Part shown: positions 25,529 to 37,710 of the stretch, piece after piece
Numbering within the stretch: the first letter of the stretch is position 1
Layout of the letters: the number at the start of each line of letters is the position of its first letter
The notes under the pieces: generated by a model
Told to the model about the DNA's origin: nothing
The model's database searches: none
What the model saw: the letters and a program-made list of their open reading frames with translations, nothing else
DNA from: Micropterus salmoides
Taxonomy: Eukaryota; Chordata; Actinopteri; Centrarchiformes; Centrarchidae
Direction: 5' to 3'
Assembly: GCF_014851395.1 (NCBI RefSeq)
Contig: NW_024040152.1
Coordinates: 23,111,144 to 23,175,143, forward strand
Length of the DNA: 64,000 nucleotides
Translations under genes and position numbers: made by a program

Positions 25529-26105
25529 GTCAGTCAGCCCACTGCTTTGGTCCAGACTGAAATATCTTAAAAAGTACATTTGAAATTTTGTACATTTCGC
25601 ACTGGGGATACCCTGATGTTTTCTCTAGCGCCACCAGAAGGTAAAAGTTTTCATTTATCCAGCGAAATATCTAAACATCTACAAAATTGATTGGCAAAAA
25701 AAAGAGAGAGAAAAATAAGGGAATTCATAGTTCCCTGAACATGTATCCTTAAGACTTTGTGATCATGTGACTTTTCCTCTAGTATCATCATGAGGCTAAT
25801 GTTTGTGGATTTGAGTAAATATCTGAACAACTACAGGATGAAATGCTCTGGAATTTAGCACAAACATTCATATTCCCCTCAGGAATTGTGATACATACCT
25901 AACTTTTCCTCTAGCACCGTCATCAGTTTAAAATGTCTAATACTTTGGTTTATGACTAAATACCTGCAAAACTAATAATATTCCCATCAGCTCCAGCTGT
26001 ACTTTCTGTTTAATTTCTAATTGGTGGTGGGCATTATACCATCTTAGCATTAGCATGCTGATGTTAGCATTTAGCTAACAGAGCCGCTAGCATGGCAGTA
26101 GAATC
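25529..26105 (+). repeat. Teleost interspersed repeat with internal tandem units
   Basis: The block begins near GCTTTGGTCCAGACTGAAAT and ends near GCTGATGTTAGCATTTAGCT...GCTAGCATGGCAGTAG. In between, the phrase ACTTTTCCTCTAG(C/T)ACC/ATC recurs every 110-130 bases (about 25772 and 25905, with a related GTTTTCTCTAGCGCCACC at 25618). Associated phrases are CAAACATTCATATTCCCCTC and AATACTTTGGTTTATGAC. This matches a repeat I know from many percomorph introns and spacers; the family name is not certain. It is non-coding. Confidence 0.7.
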
Positions 26106-26109
26106 ATTT

Positions 26110-29100
26110 CGTTATGATTTTGCAGAACTTTGCAACCCTGGACCCAAACATTATTACAGTATCAAGTAGTTAACAGCGAACAGTGAAAACATTTCTGATA
26201 ATGTTATTATAAAGAAATAAATGTTCTAGATATACACAATAAACACTCAAATCAATAATTGTTCTATACAGCACAAAGCGTTATGCTGCTACCCCGGATA
26301 ATGGATATTTATACCTTAAAAAAATATAAATTGGTGCAATATCTTTCCTAACCAAGTCAGAGCTCATCCGACAAACAAGAGTTAAAATAATTATCTATCT
26401 AGAGCAGACAGAAACACAATTGTAATGGTATAGACATGCTCATTATTCCTCCATTTAAAGTCAGAGATATCCATTCTACACAATGCAGTTCTGTGCAGGC
26501 AGCTCGTTATGAAGAATGGAAAGGTACTGAACATCAATAGCATGCATGACTTCTTTTATGAGCCTTGCACACAGTTAAATTGGTGACATTTGGCCTTTAA
26601 TGGGCTGGCTGAAAACTCATATCCCTTCTAACTACTGAATGAGGACTTCTAATGAACACCCAACCTGCTAAGAGAGTTAGTGGCCACTGAACTGAGAAAC
26701 CAGGAAAGGCAATTATGAAGGTTCCCAAACAGCGCTGATCGAGAATTGCTGCCCAGAGCAATGTTTTTAACCTTGGTTTTAAAACCCCAGTTTTACTGCA
26801 GCAGCCTTGCAGCAGTTTTCATTATTAAACAAACGGCATTACACGCTTTTCAGGGACACTGAAAACAGTCTTTTGCTAAAAGTAAAAAGGAAACTACTTC
26901 ACACACAAACAATTTTCAATTTAGATTTATCAAAAGTTGACATGCAAGCAGTTTTGAGTCCTTAATCACAGCCTAAGCAAACAAACCTCTAGATCAGCTC
27001 ATTCATTATGATCTGAAAGGCCACACAGCACCAACTCACTGACTCAACCAGCTGTAAACTTGCTGAGGGGGAACAAATACCACATGTATTATACTTCAGC
27101 ACCACTTTTCATGCCTTCATTTTTAGCACAGGACTGTGCTATTGATCTATGAGTGAGGTGATTGGACGTTACGATTAATGACCTCAGATGAAAGAAGTAT
27201 TCCTCTGAGGTCCATTCCCTGAAATGCCACTAGATTACCTTCCACCTTCCACCAAAGCTTCATCATCAGTATGAGTGATACAGGGGCAGGAGGACCGAAC
27301 AAATGACGGCCCCTGAGTCACAAGAGAGCTGTGTAAGTGTAAAGGTAAGGTAATTTTTGTAAAAAGCAGAGTCTCCATCTCTCTCTTTCTGTCATTTATT
27401 CACTCTCTCATTCTCCCTCTTCCTTCTTCTCTCTGTCCCGCATCCTAACTCCCTCTCTTTACTCACCCCTCCCTTTGCTCTATAGCTCAAGTCCTCAATT
27501 ATTTTCAGACTGCCAGGCAAGGCACTGCAGGGGCACAGGGGACCATTTGGACTTAGTACATTAAAGAATTCATGATTTGAAACCACCACAGCCCACCCTG
27601 ACGACTCTATGATATGACTTTTCAGTGCCTGAAGCTCCTTCCTTCTTTCCCCTTTTTCCACCAGACTGGCTTTCATTCCCCCTGACGACTGACATTGATC
27701 TATCCTTGAGTCTTTTAGCTCCAGGACTCCCATATCTTAAACTTCTGACTCCTGACCATTAAAAGAAACAGAGCAGCCGATATTTATGAATCTGTCCGTA
27801 ATGATTTCCTTGTCTGTTTCTTGTGTTGCCATCTGTAAATGGGTCTGTTGGTATCAGGGACATGCAGCGGCAGACATGACAGCAGACTGCTGAAAAAGAG
27901 ATGAAATGTCTCAGTGTAACACATGAAATCAATCTATATAGAGATTGTGGGTGTTGTTTAAGAGAAAAAGGGACAAGGACACAATATCAAGTACTGTGAG
28001 TTGGAGTTGAGTCTTTTTGCATAAAAGTCAGCTTTTGAAAAGAATCCATATTTTGTAAGATGATAAAGAAAAACCTTGCAAAAGAATATTCGCAAAACAA
28101 TACCCAGGAACCACAGGAAGAAAAGTAGTTACTAATATTGATGTGATGAATCCAGTGCAATTCAATATTTCAATGTGCTTCTAGGGTCACTAAAAAAAAC
28201 AAAGATTGATCATCTAAGCTAAAATATGCTGGATAAGAGATTCCTCCAGGCTACTGATTATTAACAAAATTATGGTTAATTACCGCCTCCACATAAAGAC
28301 ACCTTGGAATTGGATTTTATCTGACAGAAGTGTTATCAATAAACAGTAAGTGCAACATAATATGCAGCGACTCTACATCCAAGCCTGCACCTGTTTGCTC
28401 TTCACAGGAGAGGATGACATCATTCGTTTTCAGCATCACAACAACAGAGTTGATTTCAGTGGGAGAATGAAGACACCACAGACATCTACTGTTGCTGCTC
28501 TTCTCACAGTGGCCTCATTCATAAATTTCCATCCACTACATGTGCAAAGGAAGAAAACAGCAAAACTAAAAAATATGTCAGGTCTATTAATTTATTAAAG
28601 GTCTAACAATTAGAGATAGCAGGGTGCTGCTGTGTGCTCAGCTCTTCAAAAACATTTTCAATTGTTGGCTTAATGCACAATGAGTTATGGAGAAAAAAGT
28701 CTAAAATGTAAAATGCAACATCACCACATAAAATCAAACTGTCAGGTTTTCTGTAATTTCTTAATTTTTTTGACATCTCAAAATGTTTGTATTATCAGAG
28801 TCCCAACACCGTATAGGCTAAATGCCAGAACATTGAAGCGCATAGGCTTTCAGATAGTCAGTCATTCAACCTCTACCTTTTCATTCAAGCCCTGCTGTGC
28901 ATCTAATCTAATGTTTTTGTGAAGCATCCCTGCTTTTCTATTACAGTATAAGGCATGGCGTTTGCTATATGATGGGAACATACTGCCATCTCCTGACCAG
29001 AGTTGGTACTATTATATTATTGGATAGAAACTGGCTCGCCGTCTGAGACATCTGGTTGCAGACATACAGTATAATGTTGCTCACTCCATGGAGGGTGAGT

Positions 29101-29235
29101 CTTTCCTTTGCTCTTCTCCTCTCCAACCTGGTATTTGCCTAGAACAGTGAGGAAGAAACAAAGCAAGAGATGAACTGAAAGAGAGAGAACACATCTTTGC
29201 AGCACCCTCTTAGTCAAGGTATTGAATGACCTAAC
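26110..29235. other. Gene-free stretch
   Basis: No coding exon or transposon end recognised. Positions 27375-27480 are pyrimidine-rich, which explains the 113-codon minus-strand frame ending at 27392 (K/E/R-rich C-terminus). The segment 26430-26830 is complex and repeat-free and is listed separately. Confidence 0.45.
26430..26830. promoter_or_regulatory. Candidate conserved non-coding element
   Basis: Four hundred bases without simple repeats or mobile-element signatures. They contain CATTTAAAGTCAGAG, GCAGGCAGCTCGTTATGA, GGCAATTATGAAGG and an A/T-rich SOX-like AGCAATGTTTTTAAC. There is no open frame of note. The contrast with the preceding interspersed repeat and following A+T-rich DNA is the only support. 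Confidence 0.22.
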
Positions 29236-29239
29236 GTGT

Positions 29240-29540
29240 TTCCAGAATGCAGGGACATTCTTCCACTCCTTGGCTACAACACCCGACGCCAAACAAGCCC
29301 TCCTCACTGTGGGCGGCATGCTACTCTCAGTGTGAGTTCCCTAATGGCCATAATGGAGGACAAGGCCATTTATTATTACTGGGGGGTGAGGTATGTATAC
29401 GGCTACAATTAAGGAGAAAAACATCCTGGTGCTTGTAAAGGGCAGTAATGTGACTCGGGGGGTGATGGATGCTGGGGGAATGAGTCTCGAAGGCCGGTGG
29501 GAGTATCTTATTATCAGAGGCAGGTGGGGATCCGTCATTG
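29240..29540. promoter_or_regulatory. Candidate conserved non-coding element
   Basis: A complex segment with CCATAATGGAGGACAAGGCC, GGCTACAATTAAGGAG and CATTGAGCTAAATTAG, low in repeats and unusually G-rich on the plus strand for this neighbourhood. Small frames on both strands are not convincing as exons. Appearance-based call only. Confidence 0.2.
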
Positions 29541-29544
29541 AGCT

Positions 29545-30970
29545 AAATTAGAGAAGGGAGAGAGAAGGGGTGATGGGAAAATAAGAAATAGAGGAGAAAG
29601 TGAGAGAAAAAAAGGGTTCTTGAAATTGGACAGAAGTAAGAGGAGAGGGGCCAAGAAAGGAAGTAAAACAAGACAGGTTTGCTCTACAGGTCAGTTGCAC
29701 AGTAATAGTACTGGTGGTGAAACGAATGGAGCTACACATATTTTCAAGCATATTTATCTGTTATTAAAGGTATTTGCAAATCAACTTAAAGAATGGGCTC
29801 CACCACTATGTGACCTTAATGCAATGCTTTCCATTTACTACACTCCACTGGGAATTACATCATTGGTGAAATTACTGTAGATCATTTCAGATTCCACAAC
29901 AATAACTTCCCCTTGTTGCCATGGAAGTTGCCATGTTTACATGTCTAGCCTAGATCTGACAGAGACGGGAAGTGTTGTTTATTCATTTGCATAACATCTG
30001 TCAATGTATATTTGTGTCACTGTGCTGAATTATTAAAATTCTAGCTATTATTCTTTCTCTACATGTGTACATAGGTGTGTATGGACATTTTTTGTTAATG
30101 TAATCATGTTTGTATGCATGCATTTTTCTCTGCAGCCATCCACTGAAATTATAGTGTCATTCCACAATCCACAGTCATTAATGTATGCCTGGAAACCTAT
30201 TCTTGTATGCATGTATTGAACATGTATACCATTTTTAATAAGTAGCTATCTATTTGAATTACTGTATCTAGCTGCATCCACAATCACTGTTTTTACCCTT
30301 GGGACTCAGTCAGACAGACAGTATGGGTGGTCAGTGGCAAGCAAATCTCAATTACACTGACAGGTGACAGTAAACTGAATAAATTATCATTATGTCTACA
30401 GAGTACAGCCAAATGTATTACTGACTGCCTATATCTATGTTTGTGTGGGTGCCCGTACACATGTGTTCCCTTTGGGAATGAATAGCCATATGCATGAATT
30501 CATTCTGTGGGGCAGCAAATGCCAATGAGCTGCCTAATAGCACCATTAGGCTCTGACAAATGAAAACACTAACTTACTCCAGAATGGAGATTCATATGTT
30601 TCAGTGCAGTTGGTTTCTTAACCATCAGTCCTGGGTCAATCTTATGATTATGTATGGATGTGACATTTTGAACTGTCATTGATTCAAATGGAACATTCAT
30701 GTCCATGGATCACAGTTATTCTGGTTGTTCAAGAGGTGAAATTGTGGAATGTGATGTGGGTGGATTTCATTATCATTGGTGATTGGTAATGTCTAGCTCT
30801 AATACAGAACAAAGTCTGCTCATATCAGGCAATCAGGGAAGGTTAGGTCTACACTGACTTAGGCTTTCAAATACTAATATTTTATTAAGCTATGATGGAC
30901 GTAATCTAATTGAACACTAAATGACACACAGGCTAAACATTATAAAGATGGACACACTCCATCACTTGAA
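29545..30970. other. Gene-free stretch
   Basis: A purine-rich start (29550-29680) is followed by A+T-rich intergenic DNA. A repeat-free piece near 30480-30610 (GCCAATGAGCTGCCTAATAG, GCACCATTAGGCTCTGACAA) is a further possible regulatory segment. Nothing else was recognised. Confidence 0.4.
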
Positions 30971-30975
30971 GGCGG

Positions 30976-31020
30976 CAGTGTTGGAAAGTAACTAAGTACA
31001 ATGTTGAGGTACTGGTACTG
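30976..31020 (+). mobile_element. Left end of a split CAGTGTTGG-type element
   Basis: CAGTGTTGGAAAGTAACTAA followed by GTACAATGTTGAGGTACTGG is the start of a very common teleost repeat (CAGTGTTGGAAGTAACTAAGTACATTT-type). It breaks off at about 31020. The continuation expected from the family reappears at about 32311, so the element is interrupted by about 1.3 kb of other DNA. Confidence 0.65.
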
Positions 31021-32310
31021 TGGATATGTGGATGGCCAGTCAGTGTAGATGGTAAATGTAGTCAATTGAAGCAATACTATATTTGCCCACACCCACCCAG
31101 CAGGCCTGCATCTCTGAGCAAGCTAGCTGCTGGCTGCTAATCAAAGTAACCCAGCATTCCTAAGCAAATTAATTCCTGAATTTGACGATTTCTTTTTCAC
31201 ATGTAACTATATTGTTACCGTCAGGGCATAACTATCAAGCATATTTACATGCAGCAGCAACACATACACACACACTTCCATATAACAACAAAGCTAATGC
31301 TAGCTGAGTTGCATCACAGCTTCACAGTTTCTCTTGACTCCCTCAGTATTACAACATTAGTCCAGCATCATCCAGCCCTTTGGGAGTACCACACTAGCCT
31401 ATAACATTAGGCAAAACATAGCATTAGGTGACAAAAATACTCACTCAATGGATATCTGGCCTCTGGTGTTTGCACTCGGTGGCCAAGGTTTTGGAGGGCC
31501 CCCACCAGCCATGCCCTATTGTATGGCTGCGACTGCAGTGTCAGCCTTGGCCTTTCGCCGCTGCATTTCCTCTCTGGCTCGAATAAATATGGCTGAATAT
31601 CCGAGTCAGCCAAACCATTGTAAAAAGTATCCATGTCCATAATACATTCTGAACTCATATTTTAGAATGGGATGAGAAAGTACTCCACTATCTGTATCTG
31701 TATCTGTTCAACAAAATAAATGATCTGTATTCGTTGGTGGGGGCTAACCAGAAGTTTTTATTTAGGCCTAAAATTGGAATGGGTTGATCAGGAGTTGCTA
31801 TATTTATTAGAAAACTATTTACAGAACAGCCTCAGAATTGAGCTTTAGAGTTTTTGATTACAATAGTAAGATAACATTTTCTATAGTTTATTAGAAAACA
31901 GATATTGACACATTTTCTCTGATGATACTTGTGCTCCTAAAATGTACATTATCTCTACTGGATACTCATTTCCACTGAGTACTCGCTCAACCCTTTTTGG
32001 AATACCATTTTTGCTGTTTGAAATGTAGCTAGTTTGCAATACAAGCGAAGAGAGCGGCGTACAGAGCTCACCCCCTGGCTACCCAGGGGAAGAAGCTAGA
32101 AATCCAAGCTGAAGTAGTTTGTAGTTCTTCTGCTCCACCAACTACGTCACTGGCATGTAAAATGATGGTGCTGGATGCAGGAAGAACTACTTGGCGAACT
32201 CCGCTCTCTCTGTCAATATAACATACACTAAGGAATTTATTGCCTCAATGGACTGCATTTACCATCAACACTGACTGGACATCCACATGAAATGTGCTGA
32301 ATTTAGCCTT
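31021..32310. mobile_element. Nested insertion splitting the CAGTGTTGG element
   Basis: Between the two recognisable halves of the repeat lie about 1,290 bases of unrelated sequence. It includes a minus-strand reading frame fragment (31407-31658) and a GC-richer segment at about 32045-32240 with CCACCAACTACGTCACTGGC. The right junction reads GAATTTAGCC followed by TTTAAG. No clear matching terminus is seen at the left junction. The insertion is inferred from the disruption; its class is unknown and it may itself be composite. Confidence 0.5.
31407..31658 (-). pseudogene. Fragment of a repetitive teleost protein with an ADSDIQPYLFEPE motif
   Basis: The 83-codon minus-strand frame begins with MSSECIMDMD, and residues 17-29 (ADSDIQPYLFEPE) resemble the N-terminal start of a family of multicopy fish proteins often annotated as P2X7-intracellular-domain-like. 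After the motif the reading frame seems to shift: the +1 frame reads EEMQRRKAKADTAVAA, which fits the charged stretch expected next. The fragment then degenerates with a stop. It lies inside the nested insertion, consistent with carriage by a mobile element. The family assignment is from memory of the motif. Confidence 0.35.
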
Positions 32311-32640
32311 TAAGTATTTCCATGTCGTGCTATTTTATACTACATGCTACATTTAAGAGAGAAATGTTATACTTTTCACTATATTTAAGTTACTGGTTAA
32401 TTTTTAAATTTAAGGTTTTACATACGCTAACTTTATAAAATATGATCCATTGTTACAGATTAAACTACCAAAAGTACATGAAGTAGTTAAAATTAACATT
32501 AAGTAGAGCTTACATATTCACATCAATAATAATGATCCAATAATATAATAGTATTATGCTCACAGTAGCCACTCTGCATTATGTGTACTTTTCCTTTTGA
32601 TACTTCACAAAGTATGTTTTGTTGCTAATACTTCTATACC
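32311..32640 (+). mobile_element. Right part of the split CAGTGTTGG-type element
   Basis: AAGTATTTCCATGTCGTGCT, ACAGATTAAACTACCAAAAG, GTAGTTAAAATTA, AATAATGATCCAATAATATAA and ATGTGTACTTTTCCTTTTGATACTTC appear in the order known for the common teleost TACTTTTACTT-type repeat that starts with CAGTGTTGG. The expected right terminus (ending CCACTG) is missing, as sequence similarity fades near 32640. Confidence 0.65.
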
Positions 32641-33987
32641 CAATCAGGCGTGAGTAACTGCTCAACATTGTTCTACAGAAGTGTGTTCTGCAGCCACCAG
32701 TGATCACTATTCTGTTAAGTTCACTAAAGAGAGTTTAGAGTTTTTCCAACATAGATTTTTGTCTAACTTAAGTAATAGGTTGTAGCAAAGTGTCACATGA
32801 TACTGAATAAATGCATGATGGGGATGATGATAACCAGTGTAAAATGTGTATTAATGTGTGTATTTCATTGCAAACTGTCATATTTTATATTTATAATTTT
32901 ATTTGTAATTCACTGAAATACAAGTTGTATACAGAATAAACCATATTGCAGTGCTCCATTGGATTGAAAATGCAGTATTTTAACCTCAGAAAAGCAATTG
33001 GTATTTTACACATGCATGGAAACTATGAGACTAAGAAATATCCCATTTAAACCATGCTGATATGCTGTGTAGACACCATGCAACGTTTTTCCATCTCATC
33101 CTTATCTGGATAATCCAAAATTCCAAAAATGGGAATAGAATGTCACGGCTCTCTATCTCATATACATACCCGTGACATTTCTTAAGCATTGGGTATAAAC
33201 TTTGTTTATCCCTGTGTCTGTGTGTGTTGGACATGTGTATTAGTGTGAGTAATGCTATGTATTTACAGTATATGTGTCCTCTGTTGTGCCTATGTTTTTG
33301 TGAGTGTGTGTGTGTGTCTCTGTGTGCAGGTGGACTTTGTAAATTTACTTTTTGGTAGATGTCCTTGATTTGCAGTGTCAGTGGTGTGCATTGAGAGACA
33401 GGCCAGTTTATTGCACAAATAGATAATCCCCAGCCTCATGGTGGATGCAATATGATAAGAAATTTATTGTCACACGGATGTGCTTCCATTGATATCATCA
33501 TCTGCCAAACGCAAGGGGGGGAGAGTGAGGGACGAAAAACAAGAGAGAAACAGAGCAGTACAGAGAAACAGAGAGAAAGACAGATACTAAGACAATTAGT
33601 CATAAAATGAGAAAGAATGAGCATGGGTAAAAATAAAAACCCATCCACTTATATAGAAAGCAGGAATGACAAAGACAGTCAGACAGCAGGAGAAAAAGAT
33701 AGAAAGAGGCAGATGGGGGACAGTAAGTCAAAGTTAAGTAACCATCGTCTGCTTCTTTATCTCACCCAGATATGCTAATCCCGTGAGCCTCTGCTGATAT
33801 GAGTTTAATAGCCTGGCTCGTGCATGTGAGAATGAGAAAATACCCAGTTGTCCTTTCTCATCATGCTTGCAGTTACACTAGCTCTGCATAGCCAGTACTG
33901 GATGAAACAGTTATAATCTCATTGCAATGGAAACGTGAGTATAAATTTGCTCTGAGGCACTTAGCAAAATGTTATTGTGTATACGTT

Positions 33988-34019
<32 letters not shown>

Positions 34020-34027
34020 TATATATA

Positions 34028-34097
<70 letters not shown>
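33988..34097. repeat. (TA)n/(CA)n compound microsatellite
   Basis: About 110 bases of alternating TA with an internal (CA)6 block at 34005-34018 and one phase slip near 34034. Being self-complementary, the array can extrude as a cruciform and is likely to be unstable and hard to assemble. Confidence 0.95.
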
Positions 34098-34100
<3 letters not shown>

Positions 34101-34829
34101 ATGCTAGAGGTCATTTATGTGTTATTACAACAACACTAACACATTTGGATTAGCTTGTTCCACAGTGGTAGTAGGCTACTCTTGAGATTATTATTTGACC
34201 CAATGGTAGACATTGAAATTCAGCACTACGCTTGAGTATTTGGATGGATTAAAATAAGGTTTCTCCGGGTTTCTCTAATAATATGCTAAAAGATGTTAGC
34301 ATCGCGATAATGTAATCTTAACATAAACTACACATTGTGCAAAACTTAAAGTACATAGGTTTCCTGTGTTCTGTGTGAAATAAAAAAGAGCTGCTAACTT
34401 CACTGGCTTGCTCTGCAATTTGCTGCTTCAGCACTCCGCACTGACTAGCTACAGCAACCCCAAAAGGTCAAACATAAAACTCCCAGTGGCCTAGAAATAC
34501 AGCTGGGTCATATCACTTGGTGGAGAAAGGGCAGCACAGTACTGAGTCACTGAACAATTATCAATATAAAGTGATTTACATATTAGACATAGGTGGTACA
34601 CAGCAATTTGTATTTTCAGCAAAAATTCAGTAAATTCAGTTAATTTGCATTTTTATGTGACTTTTATAAAGAAATGTTTTTTATAATATTTTTTCATAGT
34701 TGCTCTATAGTTCTGTAATTTTAATCTACAGACTGAAAAACGTGTGATGAAGAATCATGCTCTTTCCCAGCAGTTTGGATTTGCAGGAAATAAATAGAGA
34801 AAACATAACCTTTTAACAGGTATTTTGTA

Positions 34830-34958
34830 TTCATAGTTAGATATTGTCTAGCAATATATTGATTATCGCAGAATTGCTGTATCATGATATTATCGGTATC
34901 ATGAGCCATGTATCGTGTATCATATTATACATGAGGTACCCTGGGATCCCACCCCTAA
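34830..34958 (-). mobile_element. Remnant of a hAT-like MITE end
   Basis: The sequence contains TATCGGTATCATGAGCC, TATCGTGTATCATATTATAC and GGTACCCTGGGATCCCACCCC followed by TAA. This resembles the reverse of a common teleost MITE terminus that begins TTAGGGGTGGGA and continues with ATACGATAC-type repeats. The other end is not recognisable. Confidence 0.4.
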
Positions 34959-36429
34959 TGTGTAGCTATCATTATTTTTGGCATATTTAAAGACAATGTC
35001 CGTACCAGAAAAAACAACACCATTATTTATTGAAATGACACATTTATAGAGCAAAACAGAAATGATTGTGTTTTTTTGTAAAACAAAACATTTATTAGAA
35101 TGAGAGCGCTAGGAAATCCATTCTGTTGACCCGTTAGTTTGATCTGAATTGTTTTCTCTCCTGTGTTTATGACAGTTTGAGAAAAAAGGATGCCAGGATA
35201 ATATTTCTAAATTCCTTAATTTTCAAATTTTCATCTGTGAAAAAATTTTCTATTGGTTGGGTGATTTTGACAGGGTTATTGGCAAAAAAAAATCAGAAAG
35301 CAGGAGAGAAATCTTAGAGCAGATGTTTCACAAGCGTACAGAAGCAACCTGAGTGCGAAATCTGTGCAAACAACAATATATCTTAGCGCTAGAGCTACAG
35401 TTTAAGCAGAAGCAGAGGAAATCGAAGCGCAAGAAGGGTCTACCTGAGTGTGAGTGTAGGTTTTGAGGGAAAACATTACGACATCTGTCTGCCAAATCAA
35501 TGAGCCATGCTTTCAAATTGAAAGACCACGCTCTCAAATTAAAGGCCGATACTGGTATGCCCAGGTTGGCAGGGGGGTCATTAGCCAGGTTGGATGACAT
35601 GTGCTAACACATTCAGATAGACCCCATATTATTATATGAGTCTGTATTGTAAACATTCAAAATAGTTTCAAATGTTAATGAGCCAACTGTGTCAACTGTA
35701 TGTTTGAGTGTGCCTAAAAGCTATTACAGAGATCAAATGTTCAGCATGATCCTTGGTTTCCTAAAATGGTTTCTAAACATATCAGAACTGTAAGATGTGA
35801 CAACCCACAGTAATTTCATATGAGTTTGTTATATTCCATTATTGTGGCCAGTCAATTGGACATGCATCTTGCCATCTCTGAGATTTGGTTACCTAGTTAC
35901 ACACTGAGATTATAATCTAACTCCTGCTTTTCATGTCAGGAGATGTCAGACAGAGAAACACTGTCAGTACTGTGTTCATGTGGGTGACCGATTAGCTGCT
36001 ACCACATTGGCACATCTCTTCTCATTTTCAATGAATACATGTTCATGGGATTTTGGCATTTCACAGTTAGGTGTAGCCAATCAGTGCTCTCCCCTAATGA
36101 CTGGAGGAATACGTAACAAAGTATAAGGCCATGCTGTGAATTCCGTGACACATCTGCAAGCACAGATGTGCACCCAGAGCCATACACGTTCACTGACATG
36201 AACATGCGAACCGACCTAACACACACACCAGAGAACCCTTTGCTGGTAAAATGGCTATTTCAGGCCCTGATGGCTAAAGTGAACAAGGGTCCATTAACTC
36301 TATCTCTCTCTCCTTTTTTCTACAATTCGCTTCATCTTTTATGATATCGCTCTTTATTTCCTTTCTTTAGTCTTTCTTTCCTCCTCTCTCTGCCTCTGCC
36401 TTCTATCCATCTAACTCTCCTTCTCAGCC

Positions 36430-36800
36430 CTTTCTCTAATATCTCCCCTGCAGCCATTTTCGGGACTCTACAGGGAGGGAAGCAATCTTAGATTTATTGT
36501 ACCTCCAATTTCCAATTTGAGAGACCCCTGCTGCTGGAGGCGAATCTTCAGAGGGCCTGATGTGAGTCGTCCTGTAAAATTAAAGTCCGTAAAAAATGGC
36601 AAAATATTTCAGTGGCTCCCCATGTTTATAGAGCCACACAAACAGAACATGTTCATGTTTGTACACAGAGCAGTGTGTATCACTTATCATCATGGTTTCT
36701 AGGGCCCATTACTGTTGAGTTCCCATTTGACATGAGAAGTAACATGACTCAGAGAGGCTAAACCTGAGACCGCAATGGGCCCACTCCCAGAGCTAAAAAG
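36430..36800. promoter_or_regulatory. Candidate conserved non-coding element
   Basis: A complex segment following a pyrimidine-rich tract, with CAGCCATTTTCGGGAC, CAATCTTAGATTTATTGTAC, AGAGACCCCTGCTGCTGG and GTAAAATTAAAGTCCG. No exon-like frame and no mobile-element hallmark. Judged on composition only. Confidence 0.22.
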
Positions 36801-37289
36801 TCATGAAAACAACAGACTTGAATAGTAATTGAACAGCTCTTGTGTAACAAGCAAATACATTATATAGAGATGTTGGATAGACTCTGCGATTTTGAATCTG
36901 GTCTTTGTATTATGCAACTTTATATGCTTGTTAAATGTCTTTTGTGTAATATTATTTGTTGCATAATGAGTCTGTGACATATACTGTATATCTTCAGTCT
37001 GCCAAAAACAGGCATTCAACAGTTACAATTGGTGTTATTCAAAATACAATGAAAGTTCTCTTGGTCTCCGTTTTACTGCTAATCTGACCCCCTGCAAAAT
37101 AAAACCCCATCTATTCCCAAAATGCCCTTTGATAGTCCATTACCATTGAAAAGAATACAGTCTGCCTTGTAGTCTCCATATGTCTATTCTCAAATCAACC
37201 ACACAAAAGGCCCCCACATACAATATTTCTTCTTTTTTTTTGCTCTTGATCTAGCAGAAACACAAACTGTCTCCCTCTCTCAAAAACAC

Positions 37290-37638
37290 ACACTCTCCCC
37301 TCCGCACAGCTTCTATTCCCAGTATAAAGCCCAGAGACAGGTGTTGGATTAGCTTTCTGGAAGAAAAGAGCTCAGCTCCTTTGATAGGAGTTGAGCTGGC
37401 CTGGAGAGCAGAGAGGCAGGTGCACCACGAGAAGAGAGGAGGGGAGCAAGGTGTGTGTGTGTGTGTGTGTGTGTGTCAGAGGATGCAGGCCAGTCATCCC
37501 ATCTATTGAGAGGAAAAGAGGGGGCTTTTGGCCGAGCTCGCTTCTGTAATTGGAGAGCTTGGCGCGGCCAGAAGTGAAGCGTGGTTGGCCGTTGCCACGT
37601 GGTGACAGTTGCTTGCCAGCCGGCCTGTCTGTACACAT

Positions 37639-37640
<2 letters not shown>
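37290..37640. promoter_or_regulatory. Candidate regulatory segment between inverted dinucleotide arrays
   Basis: GC-richer complex DNA (CAGTATAAAGCCCAGAGACA, TTGATAGGAGTTGAGCTGGC, GGCCGAGCTCGCTTCTG, GCCACGTGGTGACAG with a CACGTG E-box) is interrupted by (GT)13 at 37451-37476 and followed by a long (CA)n. The open frames spanning it are driven by the dinucleotide arrays. It may contain enhancer sequence; nothing beyond composition and the E-box supports that. Confidence 0.25.
37451..37476. repeat. (GT)13 microsatellite
   Basis: Clean GT run of 13 units, the complement in sense of the (CA)n array that begins 164 bases downstream. Confidence 0.95.
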
Positions 37641-37688
<48 letters not shown>

Positions 37689-37710
37689 GCGCGCACACAC
37701 GCACACACAC
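37640..37710. repeat. (CA)n microsatellite with CG interruptions
   Basis: Roughly 71 bases of CA dinucleotide with an internal CGCGCGCG stretch near 37687-37694. Alternating purine-pyrimidine sequence of this length has Z-DNA-forming potential. Several spurious V/C-rich and T/H-rich frames run through it. Confidence 0.95.

Larger units (their letters stand above)
32645..36425. other. Gene-free stretch with a long (TA)n array
   Basis: Contains the TA microsatellite at 33988-34097 and a remnant transposon end near 34830-34958. A block at 34980-35630 with an open minus-strand frame (35328-35600, 90 codons) carries phrases such as GAAAGACCACGCTCTCAAAT that I suspect are repetitive, although I cannot place the family. 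A pyrimidine-rich run lies at 36297-36430. No supported gene. Confidence 0.4.

Noticed and set aside
27392..27733. 113-codon minus-strand frame
   Set aside because: The C-terminal half comes from a pyrimidine-rich plus strand, giving K/E/R repeats; no domain and no splice sites that would link it to another exon.
35328..35600. 90-codon minus-strand frame
   Set aside because: The amino-acid sequence matches no family I know and the DNA looks like a dispersed repeat; not supported as a gene.
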